From Halodesulfovibrio sp. (GTDB taxonomy: Bacteria; Desulfobacterota; Desulfovibrionia; Desulfovibrionales; Desulfovibrionaceae): a DNA stretch of 64,000 nucleotides. The translations under genes and the position numbers were made by a program. Every line of letters starts with the position of its first letter. Position 1 is the stretch's first letter. Where the stretch lies: positions 124,001 to 188,000 of the forward strand of contig NZ_JAOARI010000002.1 of NCBI RefSeq assembly GCF_025210605.1. The letters run 5' to 3'. Below are positions 53,300-62,664 of this stretch, piece by piece. Under the pieces are notes generated by a model. The model made no database searches and was not told the origin of the DNA. It saw only the letters and a program-made list of their open reading frames with translations.

Positions 53300-53710
53300 C
53301 TAAAAAGAATCCATGAAATCTGCAAATAACTTGGTATGATCCCCAGTGTGGCGCATGGTTACATTCAGTGTAAATGTACCATCGCTAGTCAATACTTGCT
53401 TAATAACAGCATCAATCATCACAACATCTTTTGCGCCAAATGGAGTAATATCAAGCACTACCTGTTGCCCTTCCGAAAAGGTAATACCATACGTCTCTTC
53501 ATCTGCGCAGACAGAAGCAGCCGCAAGTAAAATAGTGCTGCAACTCTCCGAAACATGTATCAATATCCCCTCATTGATAGCATCTCCAACGTGTACAGCT
53601 ACCGGACAAAAGCAGTTATAGTCTGACTCATTTTGTATTAGCATCCGTTCTACTTCCTGTAACAATTCCCAAAGGCTTGCAACGATACTCCAGTGCAGCA
53701 TAGACCCCAT
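53300..53710 (-). CDS. Small protein of unknown function, possibly PilZ-like
   Basis: 136 residues with no signal peptide. The first 30 residues are helical (LHWSIVASLWELLQEVERMLIQ). The rest reads as a beta-barrel: VAVHVGDAINEGILIHVSESCSTILLA, GITFSEGQQVVLDITPFGAKDVVMIDAVIKQVL, GTFTLNVTMRHTGD. The layout recalls PilZ-type domains, but the RxxxR and D/NxSxxG c-di-GMP motifs are not clear. GAGG lies 4 bases before the ATG. It is isolated between terminators. Confidence 0.6.
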   Translation of the reverse strand: MGSMLHWSIVASLWELLQEVERMLIQNESDYNCFCPVAVHVGDAINEGILIHVSESCSTILLAAASVCADEETYGITFSEGQQVVLDITPFGAKDVVMIDAVIKQVLTSDGTFTLNVTMRHTGDHTKLFADFMDSF

Positions 53711-54174
53711 CTATCCTCACTGGATTCTTTCCCCCCACGTCATGAGTGCACTAACGTGCTATCCCAAAGAAAATAGAATCTATCCCGACATAACATTCTA
53801 AGAAATAACGTTTTTTGTACTCATTCCGCATAATTTGTAAACAGATCCCCCAGCGCCTGTTCATTGGCTACAATCACGAAATTACGCATGCAGACACTTT
53901 GCACTGCGTAATTTTTTATTTTTACATACAGCAATTCAGGTAATACCTTTCTATAATGCTACTAAGATATTTGAAAAAAATAAAGTTACCATTTTTTTTG
54001 ATTGCAATACGTCATTCTTACAAAACACCGCATTCTACTAAGGGAAAATCACAGTAACCTTCTTTTTCACCACCTTTCAGAAAAATATATTTGCAGCACT
54101 CTCCCGCTGTATTCACACTGAGTGCAACCAGCATCACTTTTTGAGCTAACCAGTTGTCCTATGGGCATAAAAAA
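53711..54174. other. Intergenic region without recognisable features
   Basis: About 460 AT-rich bases between the alr terminator and the small unknown gene. I see no gene, promoter of strong match, or long repeat. Confidence 0.4.
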
Positions 54175-54199
54175 AGCCGGAACATGAACCGTTCCGGCT
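54175..54199 (-). terminator. Terminator of alr
   Basis: AGCCGGAAC (54175-54183) pairs with GTTCCGGCT (54191-54199). On the minus strand TTTTTTTATG follows. Confidence 0.9.
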
Positions 54200-54222
54200 A
54201 AAAAAGTAACAATATATGATTA

Positions 54223-55362
54223 TTAAATATAGACTCGTCGTACACGAGCCATAAGACGCGCTACAATTTCATAATTAATTGTTCCGAGCATCTGGGCTGT
54301 TTCATCCGCAGTAATGGAGCTATCTCCTTGTGAACCAAGGATAACGACTTCATCACCACAATCAGCATCCGGTACTGCTCCAAGGTCAATCATAGTCTGA
54401 TCCATACAAACTCTACCCACTACAGGAACCCGTTTACCATGCACCAGCATAATTCCCTTTGATGAAAGTGATCTATCATATCCGTCTGCGTAGCCTATCG
54501 GGACAACTCCTATCCGCGTATTTTCTTCGCACACATGAGTATGACCGTAGCTGACGGTTGTCCCGCCCGGTGCTTCTTTAACACTCACCAAGGAAGCTTT
54601 GACTGTCATGGCAGGCTTTAAATCAAGCATACTGCGATCTATTACGTCAGAAGGATACAGCCCGTATGTGACAATCCCCGGTCTAACCATTGTAAAATGC
54701 GCTTCCGGCATCGTCACAATTGCTGCACTGTTGGCAGCATGAATGCGTGGAAACTCAAATCCGGCAGCCTTCAAGGATTCGATGGTCTGTTTGAATAGAT
54801 CCAATTGCCTGTAGGCATTATCCAAGCAGGCAGCATCACTGGCGGCAAAATGTGTACAAATTCCTTCCAAATCAAACACGCCATGCCGATTAATATCATT
54901 CACACGGTCAACAATCGAAGATTGCCCCGCAAAGCTTTCCGGCAAAAATCCTAAGCGTCCCATTCCGGTATCAATTTTAATATGAACCGTAAGTTTCGCC
55001 TTGGCACAGTGTAAAAATGATGCAAGACGTTCTGCATATTCACAGGAATGCACTGTCTGCGTTAATTTAAGATCAACAAGGCGCGGTGCACAATCGGGCG
55101 GCGTATATCCCAGAATCAAAATTGGTGCTTTAATACCAGCATTTCGCAACACAATAGCTTCGCTCAGCCGCGCTACACCAAGGTATTCCGCGCCTTCACG
55201 AATAGCGGCGTTAGCAACCTGAATTGCACCATGACCGTAAGCATTGCCCTTCACCACAACAAGCATTGCTTTTTGATTTCCGACAACACGCCGGATTTCT
55301 CGTACATTATGACGAATTGCAGAAAGATCTATTTCAGCCCACAATGGCTCTGAATGCAGCAT
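54223..55362 (-). CDS. alr: Alanine racemase
   Basis: 379 residues from the ATG at 55362 (AAGGAAGGAAAT upstream); a longer frame to 55422 adds unrelated residues. It makes D-alanine for peptidoglycan with pyridoxal phosphate bound to the Lys of MLVVVKGNAYGHG (about residue 38). Other marks: HIKIDTGMGRLGF, the HAANSAAIV region, MVRPGIVTYGLYPS, the second catalytic Tyr in VSYGHTHV, and GYADGYDRSLS. Typical length. It lies just downstream of glmS on the same strand, but a terminator is present between them. Confidence 0.96.
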   Translation of the reverse strand: MLHSEPLWAEIDLSAIRHNVREIRRVVGNQKAMLVVVKGNAYGHGAIQVANAAIREGAEYLGVARLSEAIVLRNAGIKAPILILGYTPPDCAPRLVDLKLTQTVHSCEYAERLASFLHCAKAKLTVHIKIDTGMGRLGFLPESFAGQSSIVDRVNDINRHGVFDLEGICTHFAASDAACLDNAYRQLDLFKQTIESLKAAGFEFPRIHAANSAAIVTMPEAHFTMVRPGIVTYGLYPSDVIDRSMLDLKPAMTVKASLVSVKEAPGGTTVSYGHTHVCEENTRIGVVPIGYADGYDRSLSSKGIMLVHGKRVPVVGRVCMDQTMIDLGAVPDADCGDEVVILGSQGDSSITADETAQMLGTINYEIVARLMARVRRVYI

Positions 55363-55574
55363 ATTTCCTTCCTTAGATGTAAAACAGCTTTGTCTTTCCC
55401 CCGCATGTCCGTACGGAAGCATGCACCCGATAGAACACAGACCAGCACCCTTTTGTTTCTATAATCAAACAATAGCAGCAACAAACAAAAGTCCTGTGTG
55501 CAAAGAGATAGCGGCAACAATCTTCCTCTATCGCAGCATACAATCCGCTTTACAAATAGCTTTATAAACAAAAA

Positions 55575-55606
55575 ACCTTCCCGAATTGTTACCAAAGCAG
55601 GAAGGT
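55575..55606 (-). terminator. Terminator of glmS
   Basis: ACCTTCC and GGAAGGT form a 7-bp stem (55575-55581 with 55600-55606) with a large loop; on the minus strand a T-run follows. Confidence 0.7.
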
Positions 55607-55638
55607 CTTTATTTCATATCAAAAACGAGTCCGCCTTA

Positions 55639-57462
55639 CTACTCAACTGTAACACTCTTAGCGAGGTTACGCGGCTGATCTACGTCTTTCCCGAGATAGT
55701 CAGCAGATTCATAGCTGAATAACTGTAACGCCGGAAGCACCATAAAGGATGAGAGTGGATACGCAAAGTTTGGCAGAATCCATTTATGCTTTACAGAAAT
55801 ATCCGAATCAGGGTTCGTCAGTGCTATCACATCACCAGCTCGAGCTTGGACTTCTTCAAGGTTTGATTTTACCTTAGTAAAGAACTGATCCTGCAAGGCA
55901 ATGGCAAACGTTGGGAATTCAGGATCAATAAGAGCAATAGGCCCGTGCTTCATTTCACCGGCTGCATAGCCTTCCGCATGAATGTAAGAAAGCTCTTTGA
56001 GTTTAAGAGCACCTTCCATGGCAAGCGGGTATCCCACACCGCGACCAAGGAAGAAGAAACTTCGGGCTGTTGAGTATTCACGGGCAAGACGTTTAGCGTC
56101 TTCACGAATCCGCGGTAACTCAGCTTCCAAAAGATTAGGGAGCTTACGAAGCCCTTCAAACATTTCATGCCGCAACGAGTCTTCCATCAACCCTTTGCGC
56201 TCTGACCATGCAAGCCCCATAAGCAGCAGTACTGCCATCTGTGAGCACATGGCTTTGGTAGACGCTACAGAAATTTCAGGCCCTGCTTGCGTGTATACAG
56301 TCACATCAGATTCACGCGCGATGGATGATCCCACAACGTTGCATAAGCCGATAACAGGAACGCCCTGCTCCTTGGCAATGCGAAGTGCTGCAAGAGTATC
56401 TGCGGTTTCGCCGGACTGACTGATGACCAGTACCATATCTCCTTCATCAAGGATAACGTCCCGATACCGGAACTCAGAAGCAATTTCCATGGAGACAGGA
56501 ATCCGCGCCCAACTTTCGAAAAGATGCTGCGCCCACATGCCTGCGTTAAAACTAGTGCCGCATGCCACAATGTGCAGACGCTTTGGTACAGGCAACGCTG
56601 TAAGCTCCGGCAAAAGTACTTCCTGCTTTTGCCAGTCCACTCGACCAGCTAAACAATCAGTAACCACACGCGGCTGTTCAAAAATTTCTTTCAGCATAAA
56701 GTGCTTGTAGCCATCTTTTTGTGCAGCCTGCACATCCCACTCAATGTGGTGAACCTCTTTTTCAACCGGCTCAAGAGTGCGGACGTTTTTTACTTCCCAG
56801 CTGTTTGCATCAATGCGTACCATTTCACCATCTTCAAGAAAAACAACAGTACGTGTGTATGCAAGAAAAGCAGGAACGTCAGATGCAACGAAGTTTTCAC
56901 CTTGCCCGACACCAAGCACAAACGGACAGGCGCAACGTGCACCATAAATAACGCCGGGGTTGTTTTCTTCCATCACGAGTACGGAATATGCACCTTCTGC
57001 TTGATTAACAGCCCAGCTCAGCCCTGTTTCCAGAGAGCCAGTCTCTTTCACACCTTCAGCAATCAGGTTACCGAAGATTTCAGAATCAGTATCAGAACGG
57101 AAGCCGTACCCTTTTGAAGTCAACAGGTCTTTTAATTCCTGATAGTTTTCAATGATACCGTTATGAACAATAGCAAGAGATTCATCCCATGACTTATGTG
57201 GATGAGCATTACGCTCTATCGGCGCACCATGCGTTGCCCAGCGGGTGTGTCCCATGCAGGATGTTGCAATCGAAATATTCATGGATTCAAGTTTGGACTC
57301 TAAATTGCCAAGCTTGCCTTCCGCACGAACCGTTGTGAGCTTATTATTTTGCACAAATGCAACACCGGCAGAATCATATCCACGATACTCGAGGCTTTTC
57401 AATCCTTTCAATGCAAGAGGAACAGCAGGTCTATGCCCTGCATACCCAATAATTCCACACAT
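55639..57462 (-). CDS. glmS: Glutamine-fructose-6-phosphate aminotransferase (isomerizing)
   Basis: 607 residues, full length. It makes glucosamine-6-phosphate, the first step toward UDP-GlcNAc. The N-terminal Cys (MCGIIGYAGH) is the nucleophile of the glutaminase domain, with GHTRWATHG and HNGIIENY. Two SIS domains follow (CGTSFNAGMWAQHLFESW; SQSGETADTLAALRIAKEQG; FFLGRGVGYPLAMEGALKLKELSYIHAEGYAAGEMKHGPIALI), then the conserved C-terminal DQPRNLAKSVTVE. No glmS ribozyme-like element is apparent upstream, where only 245 ordinary bases separate it from the rhodanese gene. Confidence 0.97.
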   Translation of the reverse strand: MCGIIGYAGHRPAVPLALKGLKSLEYRGYDSAGVAFVQNNKLTTVRAEGKLGNLESKLESMNISIATSCMGHTRWATHGAPIERNAHPHKSWDESLAIVHNGIIENYQELKDLLTSKGYGFRSDTDSEIFGNLIAEGVKETGSLETGLSWAVNQAEGAYSVLVMEENNPGVIYGARCACPFVLGVGQGENFVASDVPAFLAYTRTVVFLEDGEMVRIDANSWEVKNVRTLEPVEKEVHHIEWDVQAAQKDGYKHFMLKEIFEQPRVVTDCLAGRVDWQKQEVLLPELTALPVPKRLHIVACGTSFNAGMWAQHLFESWARIPVSMEIASEFRYRDVILDEGDMVLVISQSGETADTLAALRIAKEQGVPVIGLCNVVGSSIARESDVTVYTQAGPEISVASTKAMCSQMAVLLLMGLAWSERKGLMEDSLRHEMFEGLRKLPNLLEAELPRIREDAKRLAREYSTARSFFFLGRGVGYPLAMEGALKLKELSYIHAEGYAAGEMKHGPIALIDPEFPTFAIALQDQFFTKVKSNLEEVQARAGDVIALTNPDSDISVKHKWILPNFAYPLSSFMVLPALQLFSYESADYLGKDVDQPRNLAKSVTVE

Positions 57463-57707
57463 ATACTATGTCTCCTGAACTAAATAAATTCGAGGCTTTT
57501 ACTACAAGTTTCACCTGACAAATTGAGACAATTTTGTACCATATAAGGTACGATAACCATCAGATAGTTTGCACAGTTTACCCAGCATAATTATCTGAAT
57601 TTCCAGTAAATAAAGTCGCAAAATGCGAAATTGTCATCAATATAATCCAAGTCTATTTTCCGGTTATGTATATGCTTTCCGAGCAATAGGCAAGAAATGC
57701 ACCAACA

Positions 57708-58097
57708 CTACTTAACTATTGGAAATTGTAACGCTTTCCATACTTCAATCCCACCATCTAAGTGAATAACGTCATAGCCCGCTTCCTGTAAAAATCGCGC
57801 TGTTCGAATGCTACGATACCCAGTGGCACAATAGACGACATACACAGCATTCCGTGGTAATTCTAACAGCTTCCGTACAAACTCCTTTCCATGGTAGTCA
57901 TAAAGCAATGCCCCTGAAATATGACCGGATGCATACTCTTCCGGTGTACGTACATCTAATATAACTACAGCACTATCTGTATTACGTAAAAAGTCATATA
58001 CCTCTTCCGCAGAATACCGCGAAAGTTCTGCTGCAACTGCTACGGAAACGCTACACACCAATATCAACACAAAAAGTATCTTACGTATACACTGCAT
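57708..58097 (-). CDS. Exported single-domain rhodanese
   Basis: 129 residues: signal peptide (RKILFVLILVCSVSVAVAAE), then one rhodanese domain with VVILDVRTPEEYASGHISGALLYDY and the active-site loop CATGYRS (Cys near residue 89). It should bind persulfide sulfur in the periplasm, perhaps in sulfide or polysulfide handling. It is short but complete for a single-domain rhodanese and monocistronic. Confidence 0.92.
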   Translation of the reverse strand: MQCIRKILFVLILVCSVSVAVAAELSRYSAEEVYDFLRNTDSAVVILDVRTPEEYASGHISGALLYDYHGKEFVRKLLELPRNAVYVVYCATGYRSIRTARFLQEAGYDVIHLDGGIEVWKALQFPIVK

Positions 58098-58226
58098 CCC
58101 ACTCTCCTTATTAGAAGTTTAGTATACATATTCTCCGTCAGGAAACAATAATTGTTCCTAAATCTGCCCGGTGGCAAAAATATATGATGGGAAATCCCCC
58201 CTTCTTAGTGAAAACGAGGTGATGAT

Positions 58227-58532
58227 ATGGGGCAGCGAGTACCGGATATTGACTTTCAACTCGTCCGCCGAGGCGATTTAGCCATTGAATCGATGGACAG
58301 AGCTGTACAAGCAACAGGTGTAAAACAATGTTATCCGTATAGGGCACGGTGGCAATGGATGCGTAGGCTTTATTTACAGGGGCGTGCTACGCCTTCCCTG
58401 CTACGCACGTTCATTATCCGTCTTTCAAGACATACGCCTTACTCCCTGCGAACCTTAATGGATCTTCATATTCGCTCCGGAGTAGACCTTGTATGTCCTG
58501 TAATGGACGAAAAAGGACGCTTCGATCTATAA
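58227..58532 (+). CDS. Small basic protein of unknown function
   Basis: 101 residues, Arg-rich (17 Arg), no signal peptide or membrane helix. Stretches include VRRGDLAIESMDRAVQAT, RARWQWMRRLYLQG and LRTLMDLHIRSGVDLVCPVMDEKG. The high charge suggests nucleic-acid or protein binding, but I recognise no family. GAGG lies 7 bases before the ATG. It has its own terminator. Confidence 0.6.
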   Translation: MGQRVPDIDFQLVRRGDLAIESMDRAVQATGVKQCYPYRARWQWMRRLYLQGRATPSLLRTFIIRLSRHTPYSLRTLMDLHIRSGVDLVCPVMDEKGRFDL

Positions 58533-58556
58533 ATTTTCTGCATCTACAGAACATAG

Positions 58557-58588
58557 GCAGGGCTATCTATTTTTTGCGGTAGCCCTGC
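58557..58588 (+). terminator. Terminator of the small basic protein gene
   Basis: GCAGGGCTA (58557-58565) pairs with TAGCCCTGC (58580-58588), followed by TATTGTTTT. Confidence 0.8.
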
Positions 58589-58791
58589 TATTGTTTTACC
58601 TTTATAATCAGTAATGCTACCCTGCCTTTTTATAGTCACAAACTTATGTACTAAAGTCGACTCTGGCTTTCCTATCGCTGTTGAATATATTAGTAACAAA
58701 TTACTTTGTCGCTAAATACCTTTTCCACAGCGGCTCTTTTCTCCATCTCGCGTTAAATAAAGCATAAGTTACAGGTAGTAAGGAGTGTTAT

Positions 58792-59271
58792 ATGATTTAT
58801 ACAATCTCTGCATTGGTTAATAACCAGCCGGGTGTTGTTGCCGACGTCACAGCTGTTTTTCGAGACCGCAGCATTAACTTCAAATCCATTTCCTGTGCGG
58901 AAACTGAAGAATTTGAAGTATCCAGACTGGTTATTACTGTCGAAAGCGATTCCGACACTATTAAAACACTTATTCAGGACATCGCTAACCTTGCCGCAGT
59001 TTCTGAAGTAGATACACTTGAAAGAAATGACTTTGTTGACCGTCAAATGGCGCTTATCAAGGTCGGCTTTACGAAAGATACCATGACACAGGTCATGCAG
59101 ATTTTCGAAGTTTTCAGGGCAGATGTTGTCAGCATGGGACAACAAACTATCACGGTCGAAATTACAGGAGATGAAGACAAGGTAGACGGTCTCATTAAAA
59201 TGCTCCGTCCACACGGTATCCGCAGTCTGTGCAGAACCGGCGTTGTTGCCCTTAAACGCGGCGACGAATAA
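58792..59271 (+). CDS. Acetolactate synthase small-subunit-like ACT-domain protein
   Basis: 159 residues, the length of IlvN/IlvH. The N-terminal ACT domain reads MIYTISALVNNQPGVVADVTAVFRDRSINFKSISCAETEEFEVSRLVITV; a second ACT-like half carries QMALIKVGF, QIFEVFRADVVSMGQQTITVEITGDEDKVDGLIKMLRPHGI. In acetolactate synthase this subunit gives valine feedback control. No large-subunit gene is adjacent; instead ptb-buk follow 20 bases later on the same strand, which hints that here it senses a branched-chain amino acid for the acyl-phosphate genes (inference). AAGGAG precedes the ATG. Confidence 0.88.
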   Translation: MIYTISALVNNQPGVVADVTAVFRDRSINFKSISCAETEEFEVSRLVITVESDSDTIKTLIQDIANLAAVSEVDTLERNDFVDRQMALIKVGFTKDTMTQVMQIFEVFRADVVSMGQQTITVEITGDEDKVDGLIKMLRPHGIRSLCRTGVVALKRGDE

Positions 59272-59291
59272 GCAGGTCGGAGAAACACACT

Positions 59292-60218
59292 ATGCCTATA
59301 ACTTCCCTTCAGTCCCTTGCAGATTACATTATTGAAGGCCGTGTTGCCACCAAGCTCGCCGTTGCTGCCTGTGCAGAAGGCTTTGTCCTTCGCGCATGCG
59401 TTGAAGCTTACGCCAAAGGAATTGCTGAACCAATTCTTGTTGGCGATATTGAACTTGCAGAAAAGCTTGCCGCGGAACGCGACCTTGATCTCTCTCCGTT
59501 TGAAAAACATCACATTCCTGACCCAGCTGAAGCTGTTACTAAATGCATAGCCTTAGTAAAAGAAGGTCATGCCGGTGCTATTATGAAAGGTAAAGTTAAC
59601 ACCGATGTACTGCTGCGCGGTGTGCTTAACAAAGAAACCGGCATGCCGCCAAAAGGTGTTCTTTCCCATGTTGGTGTTTTCAACGCTCCGGATGAAGACC
59701 GCCTGATGCTCATTACAGATGCGGGAATTAACATCGCACCGAACATGCAGCGTAAGGTAGACATTGTAAAAAATGCACTGCGCATCGCAAAAATGCTCAA
59801 AATTGAGCAACCGAAAGTTGCAATGCTGGCAGCAACAGAAAAAGTTATCTACCCAGCTATGCCCGCCACACTTGATGCCCAGATGGTTGCTAAAATGGCA
59901 GAACAGGGTGAATTTGGCGATGCACTGGTTGCTGGACCTTTTGCGCTTGATCTTGCGGTTTCCATGCGCGCTGTAGAAAGTAAAGGTGTGGACAACCCTG
60001 TAGCAGGCAAAGCTGATATTCTTGTTGCACCGGATATCGAAAGCGGGAACATTTTATACAAATCGCTCACAGCACTTATGAACCGGGATATGGCTGGAAT
60101 GGTTGCCGGTAGCGAAGTACCGATTGTACTTCCTTCACGCGGAGACACTGACCGCACAAAATTTTACTCTATTGCGCTAGCCATGATTATGGCTATGGAT
60201 AAAAAGGAGTCGCCTTAA
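59292..60218 (+). CDS. ptb: Phosphate butyryltransferase (phosphate acyltransferase)
   Basis: 308 residues of the PTA/PTB family. It converts butyryl-CoA or another acyl-CoA and phosphate to acyl-phosphate. Conserved stretches: EPILVGD, GHAGAIMKGKVNTDVLLRGVLNKETG, HVGVF, LLITDAGINIAPN-like MLITDAGINIAP, VAMLAATEKV, VAGPFALDLAVS, ADILVAPDIESGNILYKSL and SRGDTDRTKFYSIALA. Its stop overlaps by one base the start of buk (TAATG). Acyl specificity may include branched-chain acyl-CoAs. Confidence 0.94.
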   Translation: MPITSLQSLADYIIEGRVATKLAVAACAEGFVLRACVEAYAKGIAEPILVGDIELAEKLAAERDLDLSPFEKHHIPDPAEAVTKCIALVKEGHAGAIMKGKVNTDVLLRGVLNKETGMPPKGVLSHVGVFNAPDEDRLMLITDAGINIAPNMQRKVDIVKNALRIAKMLKIEQPKVAMLAATEKVIYPAMPATLDAQMVAKMAEQGEFGDALVAGPFALDLAVSMRAVESKGVDNPVAGKADILVAPDIESGNILYKSLTALMNRDMAGMVAGSEVPIVLPSRGDTDRTKFYSIALAMIMAMDKKESP

Positions 60219-61336
60219 TGGCTGAGCACATCCTGGTAATCAACCCGGGTTCAACCTCGACCAAAGTTGCCGTTTTCGACGGAGAAAATGAGTTATTCTC
60301 CTGCACAGTTGAACATGGCAAGCACGAAACACTCGCTTTTAATACAGCGATGGAACAAATGGAATTCCGTCGCAATACAATTAAGGCAGTCCTTAAAGAA
60401 AACAACTTGGATACCGTGCACTTTGACGGCATTGCAGGGCGCGGTGGACTGCTGGCACCAATGCAGGGCGGCACATGGAACGTAACCGATGCCATGCTTA
60501 AGGATCTTGAATCCATCCAGTATGGCGAACACGCATGTAACTTAGGTGCTCCGCTCGCACTCGAATTTGCGAAAGAACACGGCGTACAGGCATATATTGT
60601 CGACCCCGTTGTTACTGATGAACTGGACAGCCGCGCCAGACTCAGCGGCTTACCGGAATTACCGCGCCGCAGCGTATTTCATGCCTTGTCCCAAAGAGCG
60701 GCTGCACGAAAGGCGGCAACAAAGATTGGCAAAAAATATGCTGACAGCCGTTTTCTTGTATGCCACATGGGCGGTGGTGTATCTGTTGCGGCTCATCGCA
60801 ACGGCAAAATTTGTGACGTGGTCAATGCACTGGAAGGCGACGGTCCCTTCTCTCCAGAACGAACCGGTCGACTTACAGCACTGGGAGTGCTTGATCTCGT
60901 CAAAAATGGAGCTTTCACGTATGAAGAGTTGCGCTCACGCATCCTCAAAACAGGAGGACTGTGGGCACATCTTGGCACAAACGATTTACGTGAAGTTGAA
61001 AAACGAATGGCAGCAGGTGATGCTAAAGCGCAGCTCGTCTTTGAAGCTCTTGCATATAACATAGCAAAAGAGCTTTCGAGCCTTATCCCCGCGCTCATGC
61101 GCCTTGACGAAGGTGAAAGCACGCCTGTTACCATTGATGGAATCGTCCTCACAGGCGGTATGGCAAACAGCAAAAAACTTGTTGAAACAATCATTACCAA
61201 TCTACCACCGCTTGCACCTGCAATAGTCTTCCCTGCTGTAGAAGAGATGCATGCACTCGCAGGCGGCGTTTTACGCGTACTTCGGGGCAAAGAAAGCGCC
61301 CGTGATTACACAGGAACTCCCGATGACTTACTGTAA
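60218..61336 (+). CDS. buk: Butyrate kinase (acyl kinase)
   Basis: 372 residues of the acetokinase/butyrate-kinase family. It uses the acyl-phosphate from the preceding enzyme to make ATP and a free acid. Key stretches: ILVINPGSTSTKVAVF, GRGGLLAPMQGGTWNVT, VVTDELDSRARLSGLPELPRRSVFHALSQRAAARKAA, VCHMGGGVSVAAHRNGKICDVVNALEGDGPFSPERTG and VLTGGMANSKKLVE. Slightly longer than the usual 355 at the C-terminus. Translationally coupled to ptb; GGAG lies upstream of the ATG. Confidence 0.95.
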   Translation: MAEHILVINPGSTSTKVAVFDGENELFSCTVEHGKHETLAFNTAMEQMEFRRNTIKAVLKENNLDTVHFDGIAGRGGLLAPMQGGTWNVTDAMLKDLESIQYGEHACNLGAPLALEFAKEHGVQAYIVDPVVTDELDSRARLSGLPELPRRSVFHALSQRAAARKAATKIGKKYADSRFLVCHMGGGVSVAAHRNGKICDVVNALEGDGPFSPERTGRLTALGVLDLVKNGAFTYEELRSRILKTGGLWAHLGTNDLREVEKRMAAGDAKAQLVFEALAYNIAKELSSLIPALMRLDEGESTPVTIDGIVLTGGMANSKKLVETIITNLPPLAPAIVFPAVEEMHALAGGVLRVLRGKESARDYTGTPDDLL

Positions 61337-61432
61337 ATCACAACGCATTGATTTTCCTTCTTATTTCCACTAATAAGTAAAGGATACGGTTCCCGTTATT
61401 ACAGGACCATAACTTAACACCGTGGGGCAGAC

Positions 61433-61996
61433 ATGGGTTCATCCAAAGAACTAATTCTTACTAATGCACGCCAATTATTCGCTGAAAGAGGCTTTAAGGG
61501 GACAACAGTTGCCCTTATCGCACAGCTTTCTCATGTGACAGATGCTGCTATCTACAGACATTACAAGTCTAAGCAGCAAATCTTTGACAAAATTATCGAA
61601 GAACTGCTCAGTGAATACAAAGAGATGCTCAATGAGATTAAGGCTCGCCAAAAATCCGGCTACTGCCTTTTAGAAACTCTCATTCAGGACGTTGTGGTTT
61701 TTGTTAACGAAAATGAGACAGGATACAAAGTAATCCTAACAACATATGCCACAATTCCAAGTGCCAAAATTGCTATGGAAAATATGACTGACGCACTGAA
61801 AGAAACCATTAAAGCCTGCCTTGAGCGCGGCATTAAAGATGGTACCGTGCGTGAAGATATTGAAATAGACAACACAGCCGAGATCATTACATGGCTTCTT
61901 GCGGGACTTAACCGTCGCCGCATTTTCTGGCCGGAGCGTGAAGGTATTACCGAACCGGCAGTTACCTTCTGTCTCAATTCCATCAAAGGCTTTTAG
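61433..61996 (+). CDS. TetR-family transcriptional regulator
   Basis: 187 residues. The N-terminal helix-turn-helix is GFKGTTVALIAQLSHVTDAAIYRHYKSKQQIFDKI (about 20-55). The rest is the all-helical ligand domain with a C-terminal WLLAGLNRRRIFWPE segment, as in FadR-type TetR proteins that sense acyl-CoA. It follows buk by 96 bases on the same strand and may regulate the ACT-ptb-buk genes (inference). Confidence 0.92.
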   Translation: MGSSKELILTNARQLFAERGFKGTTVALIAQLSHVTDAAIYRHYKSKQQIFDKIIEELLSEYKEMLNEIKARQKSGYCLLETLIQDVVVFVNENETGYKVILTTYATIPSAKIAMENMTDALKETIKACLERGIKDGTVREDIEIDNTAEIITWLLAGLNRRRIFWPEREGITEPAVTFCLNSIKGF

Positions 61997-62017
61997 ACGC
62001 ATATTATTGCGTACAAA

Positions 62018-62048
62018 AAAAGGGAGAGCATCAAAAGCTCTCCCTTTT
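62018..62048 (+). terminator. Terminator of the TetR gene
   Basis: AAAAGGGAGAGC (62018-62029) pairs with GCTCTCCCTTTT (62037-62048) around ATCAAAA. Confidence 0.9.
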
Positions 62049-62173
62049 CAAACATCGTAATTTCCGAACAGTCGGCAATGTTCTTATATGCCGGACTGAA
62101 CAGTTCTGTATACTCTATCAATACAAGAATTCGGGGTAGGGCATCTTTTTAAAAGACTGCCTGCAACGGAATG

Positions 62174-62560
62174 CTAATAGGTTTTTGTCCCCATTTTCCG
62201 TTCTCTGATACGAGCGTCTATAAATTCTTGATACGTTTTCTGCTGGGCTTCAGTAAGAACAGTGTTCAACTCTTCTCTAAACCGCTTATGCTGTTCTAAA
62301 ATATCCATTTTTATTTCGCGCTGTTCTTCTTTATCATTTGCTTCTTTAAGTGATTTAAACAGCGGCTCCATTTCAGCATCTCTGCGCGTAATAATATCTT
62401 CGACTTTTGTCTGCTGCTCAGGAGTCAGATCAAGCAATTTCGTCATGCGTTCTGCACGTTGCTGTGGAGTTTTTTTCGTATATTCATGTCCTGCCGCAAA
62501 AGCAGACGCACACATTGCTACAGCCAATACAGCCACCAATACCGTCAACAGTCTTTTCAT
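62174..62560 (-). CDS. Spy/CpxP-like periplasmic protein (LTXXQ motif)
   Basis: 128 residues: a signal peptide (MKRLLTVLVAVLAVAMCASAFA) and a helical mature part carrying LLDLTPEQQTKVEDIITRR and the second LTEAQQKTYQEF motif (LTXXQ). Spy-family proteins are stress-induced periplasmic chaperones; others of this form bind metals, but the His/Met-rich metal motif of ZraP is missing here. GAGAGG precedes the ATG at 62560; an upstream start at 62599 is unlikely. Single gene. Confidence 0.87.
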   Translation of the reverse strand: MKRLLTVLVAVLAVAMCASAFAAGHEYTKKTPQQRAERMTKLLDLTPEQQTKVEDIITRRDAEMEPLFKSLKEANDKEEQREIKMDILEQHKRFREELNTVLTEAQQKTYQEFIDARIRERKMGTKTY

Positions 62561-62664
62561 GCTCGCCTCTCTTAGATGAAATTTAATGCAGCAATACACG
62601 TCGCGCCTGCATCAAAAATCATTATGTGAGAAAAGCAGTATTAGTCGATAGTATATTAATAAAG

